DNA of 58,443 nt from Bacteroidaceae bacterium (GCA_017429525.1 JAFROT010000029.1:1-58443); one strand, 5' to 3'; counted from the first letter of the stretch, positions 7,595 to 16,219 are shown. A program made the numbers and translations. The notes: generated by a model not told the origin, from the letters alone.

Positions 7595-8056
7595 TTACTT
7601 AAAGAGGTTAATATCAATGGCCTTGGGCTGCTGTGCCTCGTGCTTGTGCTCGGGACCCTCGTAGATGTAGAGGTTCATCAGCACATGGCTGGCCAGTTTG
7701 TTCTTGGGGAGCATACCCTTCACCACGCGGCGAATGAGCTTCTCGTAACCATTGGGCTTAGCGATGATGTCAGCAGGCGTGCTGGCCTTCTGACCGCCGG
7801 GATACATGCTGTAGCGCAGGTAAACGCGGTCCGTCATCTTCTTACCCGTGAGCTGAATCTTGTCAGCGTTGACGATGATAACGTTGTCACCACAGTCGAC
7901 GTGAGGCGTAAAGTTGGGTTTGTACTTGCCTCGCAGCAACTTAGCCACCTTCGAGGCCAGGCGACCCAGGATTTGGTCCGTAGCATCTACGACAACCCAC
8001 TCCTTCGTAGCGGTCACCTTGTTGACAGAAATGGTCTTGTAACTTAAAGTGTCCAT
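7595..8056 (-). CDS. rplM: 50S ribosomal protein L13
   Basis: 153 residues. Motifs WVVVDATDQILGRLASKVAKLLRGK, HVDCGDNVIIVNA and VVKGMLPKNKL are typical of L13, one of the first proteins to bind 23S rRNA. It is the first gene of the rplM-rpsI-rpsB-tsf block. A -7 box at 8235-8242 gives a leader of about 170 nt with two hairpins, a likely site of autoregulation by a ribosomal protein. Confidence 0.98.
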   Translation of the reverse strand: MDTLSYKTISVNKVTATKEWVVVDATDQILGRLASKVAKLLRGKYKPNFTPHVDCGDNVIIVNADKIQLTGKKMTDRVYLRYSMYPGGQKASTPADIIAKPNGYEKLIRRVVKGMLPKNKLASHVLMNLYIYEGPEHKHEAQQPKAIDINLFK

Positions 8057-8230
8057 TCTTCTTTTTTGTTAATACTTCTTGTTTGTTACTACTAATGTTT
8101 CTACTGCCGGGCTTCCACCGGCACGCTTTTTCGTCTGTACTGCGATTCACTAACCGCTTTCCCAGGCCAAAAGAAAAGCTATTAACACGCAGAAAGAGAG
8201 CCCATTAAGGGCTTCTCTGATAATAATCGG
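8057..8230 (-). promoter_or_regulatory. Structured rplM leader, candidate ribosomal-protein regulatory RNA
   Basis: The predicted leader contains a promoter-proximal hairpin (AGAGAAGCCC at 8218-8209 against GGGCTCTCT at 8203-8195, minus-strand reading) and a start-proximal hairpin (GCCGG/CCGGC at 8118-8122 and 8106-8110). Autoregulatory leaders upstream of rplM are known, and one class has been proposed for Bacteroidia. Membership here is inferred from position and structure only. Confidence 0.45.
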
Positions 8231-8234
8231 CTTG

Positions 8235-8242
8235 CAAAGGTA
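8235..8242 (-). promoter_or_regulatory. -7 box of the ribosomal protein operon
   Basis: TACCTTTG on the minus strand, with a TTG about 20 nt upstream as a -33 element. It is divergent from the promoter at 8341. Confidence 0.65.
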
Positions 8243-8340
8243 CTGCTTTTTCGTGAATCCACAAGTATTTTTGCAAAAATTTTTTCTTCTCACAAGTAAT
8301 AAAAAACGTAAAAGCGCCCTCATAACTCACAAATTATTAC

Positions 8341-8348
8341 TATCTTTG
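8341..8348 (+). promoter_or_regulatory. -7 box of the DUF4827 gene
   Basis: TATCTTTG, exact consensus. The start site is expected near 8354, about 80 nt before the chosen ATG. Confidence 0.6.
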
Positions 8349-8435
8349 CCGCCGATTTGAGGCTGCGACGCCTCTATCGCAAGCCGAGAGAATCACTTTT
8401 TGACTGCATCTTTATATATAATAATGTACGCGCAC

Positions 8436-9155
8436 ATGAGACATCATAGCATCATCAGCCGCCCAGTCAGCCTCATCATTCTGGCTCTCGCCCTCCTGAC
8501 CACGGCCTTCACCGCCTGCAGCAAAGGCGAGACCTACGCCGACCAGAAGGAGAAAGAGCGCAAGGCCATCAACAAATTCCTCAACCGCGATGTCGCCATC
8601 GTGAGCAATGAGGGCGACACCGTCATCCACGTAGGCCACATTAACGTCATCAGCGAGTCGCAGTTCTTTCGCCAGGACAGCCTGACCGACGTCTCGAAGA
8701 ACGAATACGTGCTCTTTGCAGGCACTGGCGTCTACATGCAGATCGTCCGCCCAGGCGTAGGCGAGAAGCTGCAGAGCGGACAGACAAAGCGCGTCATCAG
8801 CCGCTACCTGGAGTATAACATTCTGACGGACACCATCCAGTCGCGTTCGGACATCCTCTATTACTCCACCACCCCCGACATCATCGACATCACCAACAGC
8901 TATGGCACTTTCACCGCTTCGTTCAACACCGAGAACGGCGGCGGCGCGATGTACCGAATTTACGGCAACAGCACCGTAGTGCCTTCGGGATGGCTCATTC
9001 CCTTCACCTACATACGCATAGGACGTCAGATGACAGCCGACGACCAGATTGCCAAGGTGCGTCTGATCGTCCCTCACTCGCAGGGACAGGCCAACGCCAA
9101 GAGCGGCGTCTATCCCTGTTTCTACGAAATCACCTTCCAAGAGATGCGTAACTGA
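8436..9155 (+). CDS. DUF4827-type lipoprotein
   Basis: 239 residues from MRHHSIISR. A lipoprotein signal peptide ends in FTAC with the acylated cysteine at about position 28, so the protein should sit in the outer or inner membrane facing the periplasm. The conserved N-terminal block YADQKEKERKAINKFL and the segments NEYVLFAGTGVYMQIVRPG and AKVRLIVPHSQG fit the DUF4827 family, which has an FKBP-like fold in Bacteroidetes. No isomerase activity can be claimed. ATGs at 8424 and 8400 are alternative starts; 8436 gives the most normal signal peptide. The gene is divergent from rplM, a neighbourhood I recognise from other Bacteroidales. A 22-bp repeat array begins one base after its stop codon. 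Confidence 0.75.
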   Translation: MRHHSIISRPVSLIILALALLTTAFTACSKGETYADQKEKERKAINKFLNRDVAIVSNEGDTVIHVGHINVISESQFFRQDSLTDVSKNEYVLFAGTGVYMQIVRPGVGEKLQSGQTKRVISRYLEYNILTDTIQSRSDILYYSTTPDIIDITNSYGTFTASFNTENGGGAMYRIYGNSTVVPSGWLIPFTYIRIGRQMTADDQIAKVRLIVPHSQGQANAKSGVYPCFYEITFQEMRN

Positions 9156-9156
9156 A

Positions 9157-9266
9157 GCGACGCGACCGGATGCAACAAGCGACGCGACCGGATGTAGCAA
9201 GTGACGCGACCGGACGTAGCAAGCAACACGACTGGACGCAACAAGCGACGCGACCGGATGTGTGGC
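9157..9266 (+). repeat. 22-bp period tandem array A (5 units)
   Basis: Units start at 9157, 9179, 9201, 9223 and 9245, exactly 22 bp apart. The core is GCGACGCGACCGGA followed by a CAACAA/TAGCAA tail. Most differences are single C/T or G/A changes. The array starts one base past the stop codon of the DUF4827 gene, so it is transcribed as its 3' untranslated region. A further single degenerate unit (GACGCGACTGGACATGAGC) lies near 9398-9419. Confidence 0.75.
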
Positions 9267-9300
9267 ACGATGCCTCAAAAGGTGCATGCCGAAACGTCTG

Positions 9301-9342
9301 TATAAGAGAGGTGGATCACCATGGTGGTCCACCTCTCTTATA
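9301..9342. terminator. 42-bp palindrome, bidirectional terminator
   Basis: TATAAGAGAGGTGGA (9301-9315) is perfectly complementary to 9328-9342, and the centre CACCATGGTG is itself a palindrome. Only one pair is mismatched. It lies between the convergent DUF4827 and GH30 genes. U-runs are weak on both sides. Confidence 0.6.
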
Positions 9343-9448
9343 TAGATGAATTACGCGATTCATCTGTATGTTTTACACGTTTTGTCCAGATGCGTCGCTC
9401 GACGCGACTGGACATGAGCGGCGATTCATGCAGGAGCAAGAGTCCGAG

Positions 9449-11953
9449 TTACCGTCCAGTCACTAAGATCTTCTTGCCGCCACGGATGTAAAGGCCCCGA
9501 CTGACACCGAGATTCCCGCTCTTCATACGTGCCGAAGCAGCCAAACCAGTGAGCACCCGCCGTCCGCTCAAGTCGTAGAGATCAGCGCTTTGGCTTACAG
9601 CAGCGTCCGCGATGTCGCGAACGGCCGTATGGCCACCAGCAGCGAAGTCATCGGACAGGCGAAGCAGATGCCAATGGCGCTGGCCCGCACTGGCCGACGA
9701 GCCATAGGCGTACTGACCGACTACGGTGCCTACGGCATAACCCTCGTTTTTGAGGTCAAATGCCTTGGTGTCGTTCGTCATGATGCGACAGAAGTAATCC
9801 TCGACAGGCTGAATGGAAAGGGCAGATGCCGTCTCCTCGGACGTCTGCAGGGCATAGGAAGAGCCCACGCTGACCGCCTGTCCGGCATTATTGCGGAGTT
9901 GCCATTGGTCGCCATCGGCCTTCAACGTCCAGATGGCACGCTCAGCCACGGAAGCGCCATCAGCTGCCTCGTCAGCGGATGGAACTGAAGTAGGTACGGA
10001 GGCCAAGATGAGCTGACCCGCATCGTCGGTGGCCAGCGCCACTTCGGTGTTATACTGAGGAATGATCAGGTAGGGCACGTCGGCACGGAGCTGGCCGTCG
10101 TCGGGCGTGAGGTCAGTGAGGGGAATGATGAATGTAGCAATGCTGAGCGACGGGAGCGTATAGTGCAAGACGCCGTGCTCATCGAGCGTGACGTCGCCAA
10201 GCGGCTGAAGGTTGGCCTCGGCTGTGGTGACGAGTGCCGTGATGGCGCCTGCGTCGGGCGTTCCAAAGAGGATACGTGCAGAATGTGAAGACTCAGAGCC
10301 ATCGGTATTGATGGCCACGAGCACAAGGCTGTCGCGCCCAGGGCTGACGGCAGCCAACGTGCTGGCATTGAGCGAGCTGACGAAGGTATAACCCGCCTGT
10401 ATGAAGCGCGTGATGTGCTGATGGACATAATAGCTCTTGACGCGCTCGAAGGTTTGCCCGGAGAAGCTGCCACGCACGGTACACCACTGGTCGCCTTTCT
10501 CCTCGACATACTGCCAATCAATCCAAACCGTAGGCATGATGTAGCGGACATCGTCCATGAGGCGTTGCATGAGGCTAAGGTTGCCAGCGATGCCCGTACC
10601 GCTGCTACCGACCTCACTCATCCACAGACGCTTGCCTTCACTTCGGGCGAGCGAACCAATCTGTGCCCGTGAAGGGATTGTAGCCGTATAAGTATGCGTA
10701 TTCCATTGCCCGACGAGGTCCATAACGCCGGCCTTCTGGAACTCCTTGAAGCCCGAGACGGAGGTCGCAACGCTGGTCTCATCAGAGGCAGCAATAATCG
10801 TCTTGAGTCCGGATTCGGCCAGGATAGGCGCAAGCACCTTTAGGAATGCAATCTGCGAGCTGAAGCTGAAGTGACAGCCCTCCTGCCCGCCGTTGGCGCT
10901 CCAATAGTTGGTGTTCGGCTCATTGAATGGTTCGAGGGTGACGAACTCGATGCCGTACTCGTCCTTATAGTGCTTGCAGACGTCAACGAGGTAGTGCGCA
11001 AACTCCTTGTAGAACTCTGGTCGCAGGTTGTCGTCGCCGCCTTTGACCGCTCCTGCCACGCAACCGCTATAGGTCATGTAGAAGGGAGCCGAGTTGGAGA
11101 ATGCCTCGAAGATGGCGTCCGGACGTTTCTCCTTGATTTTGAGCATGATCTTGCGCTGAGCGGCATCGCGGTCCCAATGGTAAGAATCGCCACTATAATC
11201 CTTGAAGCCCTCCATCTCAGCACGCAAGCCTTTGCCATTGCCCATGTGGTGAGGCGTGCAGTTGGCATTATGCGGATCGTCGCCGCCACCGATATTGTAG
11301 CGGAAGATGTTGTAGTTCAAGCCCGTTGGGCTGACAAGCCAATCCACGAGCTGGTCGATCTTGGCATCGTCCCATTTGCCGCACATATTGGCCCACCAAC
11401 AGAGTGAGACGCCCCACCCCTCGCAGGGCTGGCGCAGGTCGGCGGGATTGACCAGGTACTGACGTACAACAGGATCCGGCTTAGCATCAGGGGTATCAGC
11501 GAAATACCAGAAATGGAGTTGGGCCGTTCCATTCTTGTCGGAGAAGACCGATGAGCCGTCGGTAGTATTGTCAACGCCCAGATATTTGTTGTTGCTCTTG
11601 CAGCGCAGACGTACATAGTTGCTCGTGCCCGTGGCCTCAACGAAATAATGAGCGACGGCGGCGGTGCCGTCCGTCTGGAAAGTTGTATTCCAATTTCCGG
11701 ACAAGGCCAGATAACGCAGCTCGCCACTATCGGTCGTCGTGGCTACGCTGACCGAACCATCGCTGTTGGGCAGGAGCTGTAACTTACGGGCCAGAGCATT
11801 GCCGGCCTCGACGATGACACCACGTTCCTTCGAGGCATCATAAGCGAGGATGAGCCCGCTGGAGTGCTTCACGTAGACCTCCTGTACCTGCGCACGGACA
11901 CATGCGGGAACCAACGCAAGCAGCAAGGCGAATAGGCGAACGAATTTCATCAT
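9449..11953 (-). CDS. Secreted GH30-family glycoside hydrolase with ricin-like domains
   Basis: 834 residues. A signal peptide (1-21) is followed by a ricin-type beta-trefoil-like region (about 25-155), then the TIM-barrel hydrolase (about 165-520). The barrel opens with CEGWGVSLCWWANM and GLNYNIFRYNIGGGDDP, the pattern of the endo-beta-1,6-galactanase-like GH30 group. The acid/base is E345 (EPFNEPN) and the nucleophile E447 (WMSEVGSSG). A beta-sandwich (about 525-610) and a second trefoil-like region (about 620-770) follow. The tail ends YDLSGRRV...SRGLYIRGGKKILV, also found in two other secreted proteins of this window and probably an export or surface-attachment signal. The substrate is likely a beta-1,6-linked or related plant or host glycan, but specificity cannot be read from sequence. 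It follows the EF-G2 gene after a terminator; no clear promoter was seen. Confidence 0.85.
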   Translation of the reverse strand: MMKFVRLFALLLALVPACVRAQVQEVYVKHSSGLILAYDASKERGVIVEAGNALARKLQLLPNSDGSVSVATTTDSGELRYLALSGNWNTTFQTDGTAAVAHYFVEATGTSNYVRLRCKSNNKYLGVDNTTDGSSVFSDKNGTAQLHFWYFADTPDAKPDPVVRQYLVNPADLRQPCEGWGVSLCWWANMCGKWDDAKIDQLVDWLVSPTGLNYNIFRYNIGGGDDPHNANCTPHHMGNGKGLRAEMEGFKDYSGDSYHWDRDAAQRKIMLKIKEKRPDAIFEAFSNSAPFYMTYSGCVAGAVKGGDDNLRPEFYKEFAHYLVDVCKHYKDEYGIEFVTLEPFNEPNTNYWSANGGQEGCHFSFSSQIAFLKVLAPILAESGLKTIIAASDETSVATSVSGFKEFQKAGVMDLVGQWNTHTYTATIPSRAQIGSLARSEGKRLWMSEVGSSGTGIAGNLSLMQRLMDDVRYIMPTVWIDWQYVEEKGDQWCTVRGSFSGQTFERVKSYYVHQHITRFIQAGYTFVSSLNASTLAAVSPGRDSLVLVAINTDGSESSHSARILFGTPDAGAITALVTTAEANLQPLGDVTLDEHGVLHYTLPSLSIATFIIPLTDLTPDDGQLRADVPYLIIPQYNTEVALATDDAGQLILASVPTSVPSADEAADGASVAERAIWTLKADGDQWQLRNNAGQAVSVGSSYALQTSEETASALSIQPVEDYFCRIMTNDTKAFDLKNEGYAVGTVVGQYAYGSSASAGQRHWHLLRLSDDFAAGGHTAVRDIADAAVSQSADLYDLSGRRVLTGLAASARMKSGNLGVSRGLYIRGGKKILVTGR

Positions 11954-12000
11954 AAAAAGATAACTAAGAAAGCAGTGAAAAGGATAACAAGCGAAGAATC

Positions 12001-12039
12001 AAAAGGGGACTTCCCCGACACGATGTCGGAGGAGCCCCC
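12001..12039 (-). terminator. Intrinsic terminator after the EF-G paralogue
   Basis: On the minus strand GGGGGCTCCTCCGACA pairs imperfectly with TGTCGGGGAAGTCCCC, followed by TTTTG. It separates the EF-G2 gene from GH30. Confidence 0.65.
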
Positions 12040-12107
12040 ACAAGAGATATAATCTGGTAAACGCTGGAAAGCGATGGCAAGAGGTCGGCCTCGGAAGAGG
12101 AGGATGA

Positions 12108-14261
12108 TTAGTTCTCCTCCTTCTGGCTCTCCTCGAACTCCTTCTGGAGCTTAGTCTGGACATCGATGGGCACGAGCTCGTAGCTGGCGAACTTCATCGA
12201 GAACGAACCGCGACCGCCGGTGATGGAACTGAGGGCTGTGGAGTAGGAAGACATCTCCTTCAAGGGCACCTTGGCATTGAGCTTCTCGATGCCGTTCTCG
12301 GAGTTCATGCCCATGATCATACCACGACGACCCTGGAGGTCACTCATGACGTCGCCCATACAGTCGCTGGGCACCAGGACCTCAACGTCGTAGATAGGCT
12401 CCAGCAACTTCGGACCAGCCTCACGGAAGGCCTGTACGAAAGCGTTTCGGCCAGCGAGCATGAACGAGAGTTCGTTGCTGTCCACGGGGTGCATCTTACC
12501 ATCATAGACGATGACGCGCACGTCGCGAGCGTAGGAACCGGTGAGCGGGCCCTGCTCCATCTTGCTGAGCACACCCTTGAGGATGGCAGGCATGAAGCGA
12601 GCATCGATGGCACCACCGACGACTGAGTTGATGAACACAAGCTTGCCGCCCCATTCGAGCTCGGTAACGTCCTCGCTCTTAGCGGTGATGCGGTACTCCT
12701 GACCACCGAAACGATAGACATCCTTCAGGGGTTCGCCCTCTACGTAAGGCTCCACAATGAGGTGTACCTCACCGAACTGACCGGCACCACCCGACTGCTT
12801 CTTGTGGCGATAGTCGGCACGAGCAGCCTTCGTGATGGTCTCGCGATAAGGAATCTTAGGCTCATCGAAGACGATGGGCATCTTGTCGTTGTTCTCCATG
12901 CGCCACTTGAGGGTACGCAGGTGGAACTCGCCCTGGCCCTTGACCAGGATCTGACGAAGTTCCTTCGACTGCTCGACGACCCATGTAGGATCTTCCTGCG
13001 ACATGCGCTGGAGGATATTCATCATCTTCTCGGTATCAGCCTCGTTCTGAGCGCGGATAGCACGGATATACTTGGGGTCGGGATATGTGATGGAGAAGCG
13101 GTTCTCGCAGTCCTTGCCATTGAGGGTGTTGCCCGTGCGGACATCCTTCAGCTTGACGGTGCAGCCGATGTCGCCAGCAGTGAGTTCGCTGACTTTGATA
13201 CGGTTGGCACCTGCACAGACGAAGAGCTGAGCAATGCGCTCCTTCGAGCCACGATCGGCGTTAGTGAGGTCGTCACCTTCGTGTACGGTACCGCTCATGA
13301 CCTTGAAATACTGAACCTCACCGATATGCGGCTCTACGCTGGTCTTGAAGAAGAACAGGCTGGTGAGGCCGTTGGAATCGGGCTTCACTTCCTCGCCGCG
13401 TGAGTTGTGTGCGGCAGGCATCTGATCGACGAAGGGAACGACATTGCCGAGGAATTCCATCAGACGGCGGACGCCCATGTCCTTGCCTGCGCAAACACAG
13501 AAGACGGGGAACATGCCACGAGAAGCCAGACCCGCGCGAATGCCATCGCGCATCTCGTCCTCGGTCAGGTTTTCGGTCTCGAAGAACTTCTCCATGAGGG
13601 TCTCATCGTGCTCAGCAGCAGCCTCAATCAGCGCCTGATGCATCTCAGTAGCCTTGTCGAGCTGGTCGGCAGGGATGTCCTCGATGATGGGAGCGCCACC
13701 TTCGGGCTTCCACGAGTACTTCTTCATCAACAGGACATCGATGAGGGCATTGAAGTCGGGACCCGTCTTGATGGGGTACTGGACGGGCACCACCTTCGAG
13801 CCATAGACGCTCTGCAGCTGCTCGAGGATATTATCGTAATCGCATTCGTCGTCGAGACGGTTAACAAGGAAGATGACGGGCTTCTTCATCTTCTCGGTCA
13901 GGCGGAAGTGGTTTTGCGTTGCCACCTCGGGGCCATTCTGCGCATTGATGAGCAGGACGGTCGTATCAGTAACGCTCATGGCCGTGATGGCAGCGCCTGC
14001 GAAGTCGTCAGAACCCGGGCAGTCGATGATATTCAGCTTCTTGTTGTTCCATTCCACATGGAAAGGAGTTGCGAAGACCGAGTAGCCGTACTCCTGCTCG
14101 ACGGGCAGATAGTCCGAAACGGTGTTCTTCTGCGTGATGCGTCCGCGACGCGAAATGATGCCGCTCTCGAAGAGCAGCGCTTCGGTGAGGGTGGTCTTAC
14201 CAGCCCCGTCACTGCCAAGCAAGGCAATGTTCTTGATTTCTTTCGTCTGATAGTTCTTCAT
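12108..14261 (-). CDS. EF-G paralogue (EF-G2 type) lacking GTPase catalytic residues
   Basis: 717 residues with all five EF-G domains. G1 is GSDGAGKTT (16-24). Switch I has lost the canonical RGIT (here EYGYSVF, 58-64). G3 reads DCPGSDDF (80-87) instead of DTPGHVDF, so the catalytic histidine is serine 84. G4 is NRLD rather than NKxD. Domain IV, which enters the A site, is intact (SGGAGQFGEV; HPVDSNELSFMLAG). In Bacteroides thetaiotaomicron a second EF-G that promotes translocation without GTP hydrolysis supports gut colonisation and is induced on carbon starvation; this gene looks like the same type. It is therefore unlikely to be the housekeeping fusA, which normally sits in the str operon. 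It is divergent from hemW. The best promoter candidate (TAACTTGC near 14350) has mismatches. Confidence 0.85.
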   Translation of the reverse strand: MKNYQTKEIKNIALLGSDGAGKTTLTEALLFESGIISRRGRITQKNTVSDYLPVEQEYGYSVFATPFHVEWNNKKLNIIDCPGSDDFAGAAITAMSVTDTTVLLINAQNGPEVATQNHFRLTEKMKKPVIFLVNRLDDECDYDNILEQLQSVYGSKVVPVQYPIKTGPDFNALIDVLLMKKYSWKPEGGAPIIEDIPADQLDKATEMHQALIEAAAEHDETLMEKFFETENLTEDEMRDGIRAGLASRGMFPVFCVCAGKDMGVRRLMEFLGNVVPFVDQMPAAHNSRGEEVKPDSNGLTSLFFFKTSVEPHIGEVQYFKVMSGTVHEGDDLTNADRGSKERIAQLFVCAGANRIKVSELTAGDIGCTVKLKDVRTGNTLNGKDCENRFSITYPDPKYIRAIRAQNEADTEKMMNILQRMSQEDPTWVVEQSKELRQILVKGQGEFHLRTLKWRMENNDKMPIVFDEPKIPYRETITKAARADYRHKKQSGGAGQFGEVHLIVEPYVEGEPLKDVYRFGGQEYRITAKSEDVTELEWGGKLVFINSVVGGAIDARFMPAILKGVLSKMEQGPLTGSYARDVRVIVYDGKMHPVDSNELSFMLAGRNAFVQAFREAGPKLLEPIYDVEVLVPSDCMGDVMSDLQGRRGMIMGMNSENGIEKLNAKVPLKEMSSYSTALSSITGGRGSFSMKFASYELVPIDVQTKLQKEFEESQKEEN

Positions 14262-14413
14262 TACGTAAAGTATTTAGTAATAGTTTATAAGATGCAGCAA
14301 AAACAGGTCTTCAGATGTGCCTCTTAGGCTCATTTTACACGAAAACGCCCGCAAGTTAGCAATAAATCTTCAAACTACGCCCATCTTTTTACCTTTTTTT
14401 GCTAAAAAAACAC

Positions 14414-14421
14414 TATCTTTG
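14414..14421 (+). promoter_or_regulatory. -7 box of hemW, near-leaderless
   Basis: TATCTTTG ends 7 nt before the ATG at 14429, so the transcript starts practically at the start codon. It excludes the in-frame ATG at 14399. Confidence 0.6.
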
Positions 14422-14428
14422 CCGCAAA

Positions 14429-15643
14429 ATGACCACAGGCATCTACGTTCACGTCCCTTTTTGTCGCTCCAGATGTGTTTATTGCGACTTCTTTTCCACC
14501 ATTCGCGAGGAGATGGCGGCCAGTTATGTCGAAGCCCTCTGCCGAGAAATCACAGCCCGTCGCCATGAGCTGCCCCACGCGCACGTCCGTACCATATATT
14601 TCGGTGGGGGGACGCCCTCACTGCTCTCCCCCGCCCTGCTTCGTCAGGTCCTCGAGACCATCTACGAGCACTATGACGTCGACGCCGATGCCGAAGTGAC
14701 CTTGGAAATGAATCCCGACGACTGGCCCTTCACCGTCTCGCCATGCAAAGGTGAAGACGTATCGGCCGCGAGAGACGATTCGGACCTGACAGCCCTCTTG
14801 CACCAGGGGACAGCCGGAAAAGGTCGTTTCAACCGCGTCTCGCTCGGCATCCAATCTTTCGACGACGCCCTGCTGCGCCTCGTCCACCGTCGCCATGACG
14901 CAGCCACAGCCATCCAAGTCGTTCGCGCTCTGCAGCACGAGGGCATCGACAACATCAGCATCGACCTCATCTACGGGCTCCCCGGCCAGACGATGGCACA
15001 GTGGGAACATGACCTCGACACAGCATTCAGCCTTGGCGTGCAGCACCTCTCGGCCTACGCGCTCTCGTATGAGTCTGGGACGCTACTTACCCGCTGGCGC
15101 GACGAAGGGCTCGTCCGCGAGGTGACCGACGAACAATCCGTAAAGATGTACGAGCGCCTGTGCCAACGCGCCCGCGAGGCAGGCTTCGAGCACTACGAGA
15201 TTTCCAACTTCGCCCGCCCCGGCTTCCACTCCCGCCACAACAGCAGCTACTGGCAAGGACTCCCCTACCTTGGCTTCGGCCCCGGCGCTCACAGCTATGA
15301 CGGGCTGCGCACACGGCGCGCCAACCGTCCGACACTCGACGAGTACCTCCGTGGCCCCATTCCCTACGACCTCGAGGTCCTCACCGACGATGAGCTCTAC
15401 GATGAAGCCATCATGTGCGGCTTGCGTACCTCTCGCGGTATCGCCCTGCACGACATCGAGCACCGCTTCGGCCCCGAACGACTCCTCTTCCTCATGCACA
15501 TGGCTGAGCCCCACCTCTCCGCTGGCCGACTCATCCTCGACTGTACGTCCCCTTCAGCGTCTTCCTCATCGGCCAGTCACCTTCGTCTTGCCGAATCAGC
15601 CATCATGATTTCCGATGACATCATGAGTGATTTGATGTCGTGA
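14429..15643 (+). CDS. hemW: HemW-like radical SAM protein
   Basis: 404 residues from MTTGIYVHVPFC. The radical-SAM cluster motif C12-x3-C16-x2-C19 (CRSRCVYC) is followed by YFGGGTPSLL, MNPDDW, RVSLGIQSFDD, DLIYGLPGQT and EISNFARPG...HNSSYW, the signature order of HemW and oxygen-independent coproporphyrinogen oxidase-like proteins. HemW inserts haem into respiratory enzymes; true HemN enzymes have a different N-terminus. A short low-complexity insertion (about residues 107-130, CKGEDVSAARDDSD) separates MNPDDW from RVSLGIQSF and is not usual. The start is fixed by the -7 box 7 nt upstream. Confidence 0.85.
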   Translation: MTTGIYVHVPFCRSRCVYCDFFSTIREEMAASYVEALCREITARRHELPHAHVRTIYFGGGTPSLLSPALLRQVLETIYEHYDVDADAEVTLEMNPDDWPFTVSPCKGEDVSAARDDSDLTALLHQGTAGKGRFNRVSLGIQSFDDALLRLVHRRHDAATAIQVVRALQHEGIDNISIDLIYGLPGQTMAQWEHDLDTAFSLGVQHLSAYALSYESGTLLTRWRDEGLVREVTDEQSVKMYERLCQRAREAGFEHYEISNFARPGFHSRHNSSYWQGLPYLGFGPGAHSYDGLRTRRANRPTLDEYLRGPIPYDLEVLTDDELYDEAIMCGLRTSRGIALHDIEHRFGPERLLFLMHMAEPHLSAGRLILDCTSPSASSSSASHLRLAESAIMISDDIMSDLMS

Positions 15644-15660
15644 CATTCTTATCCTCCTAC

Positions 15661-15761
15661 ATAAAAAGGAGCAAGAGAATATATAATTTTATGTTAACAA
15701 CTAAGAATTAGCAGGGCTAAACTAAAGGAAAATGTTAAAGTTTGGCTCTGCTCCTTTTTAT
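15661..15761. terminator. Long-range inverted repeat after hemW
   Basis: ATAAAAAGGAGCA (15661-15673) pairs perfectly with TGCTCCTTTTTAT (15749-15761) across 75 nt, and the right arm ends in a T run. A TTAGC/GCTAA pair lies inside. It probably ends hemW transcription; the unusually large loop suggests a structured RNA element. Confidence 0.4.
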
Positions 15762-15797
15762 TCTTTTTCATTTCTTCTTGTCCCTGATTCTAATCCA

Positions 15798-15805
15798 TAC
15801 CTTTG
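15798..15805 (+). promoter_or_regulatory. -7 box of the blaI-blaR1 operon
   Basis: TACCTTTG with TTG about 20 nt upstream (near 15777). The leader to the ATG at 15827 is about 16 nt, and the in-frame ATG at 15803 lies inside the box. Confidence 0.65.
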
Positions 15806-15826
15806 CAACAACAAAAACGAAAAGAG

Positions 15827-16219
15827 ATGAAGAACGAGAAGACATTGAAAGCACTCACCAAGGGAGAGATGGAGGTCATGAATATCCTCTGGGATGCTCC
15901 GCAGGCTCTCACCGTCCACGAGATCGTAGCTCACTACGCCGAGCCAAGGCCCGCCTATACAACAGTGGGCACCTTTCTGAAGATACTGGAAGCGAAAGGC
16001 TACGTAGAGCACCATAGAAGAGATGTCACTGGCCGTACCTTTTATTACTCGCCCATGCTCACGCGTGAGAAATACACTATTCAAGTGCTAAACGACGTTA
16101 AGGATTCACTATTCGGTTGCTCCGCCAAGCGTTTTTGCTCTTTCCTCATTCAGAACGAAGAACTCTCCAACGAGGACCTCAGAGAAATCATGGAGATGAT
16201 AGAGAAGGAAGATGTTTAA
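15827..16219 (+). CDS. BlaI/MecI-family transcriptional repressor
   Basis: 130 residues. A winged-helix domain occupies residues 5-80: LTKGEMEVMNILWDAPQALTVHEIV, then PAYTTVGTFLKILEAKGYVEHHR as recognition helix and wing. A C-terminal dimerisation helix follows (LREIMEMIEKE). BlaI repressors leave DNA when the partner BlaR1-type membrane protease is activated. The partner gene starts 24 nt downstream. In Bacteroidetes such pairs are widespread and not limited to beta-lactam resistance; no beta-lactamase is seen nearby. It probably represses its own operon at the 15798 promoter. Confidence 0.88.
   Translation: MKNEKTLKALTKGEMEVMNILWDAPQALTVHEIVAHYAEPRPAYTTVGTFLKILEAKGYVEHHRRDVTGRTFYYSPMLTREKYTIQVLNDVKDSLFGCSAKRFCSFLIQNEELSNEDLREIMEMIEKEDV

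Noticed and set aside
12108-14261. Housekeeping fusA or tetracycline-resistance protein
   Set aside because: The altered G3 and switch I motifs and the absence of str-operon neighbours argue against fusA; there are no mobile-element genes beside it and the motifs fit EF-G2 better than Tet(Q)-type proteins.
15803-16219. Beta-lactam resistance locus
   Set aside because: The BlaI/BlaR1-type pair has a TonB C-terminus instead of a penicillin sensor and no beta-lactamase is near it.
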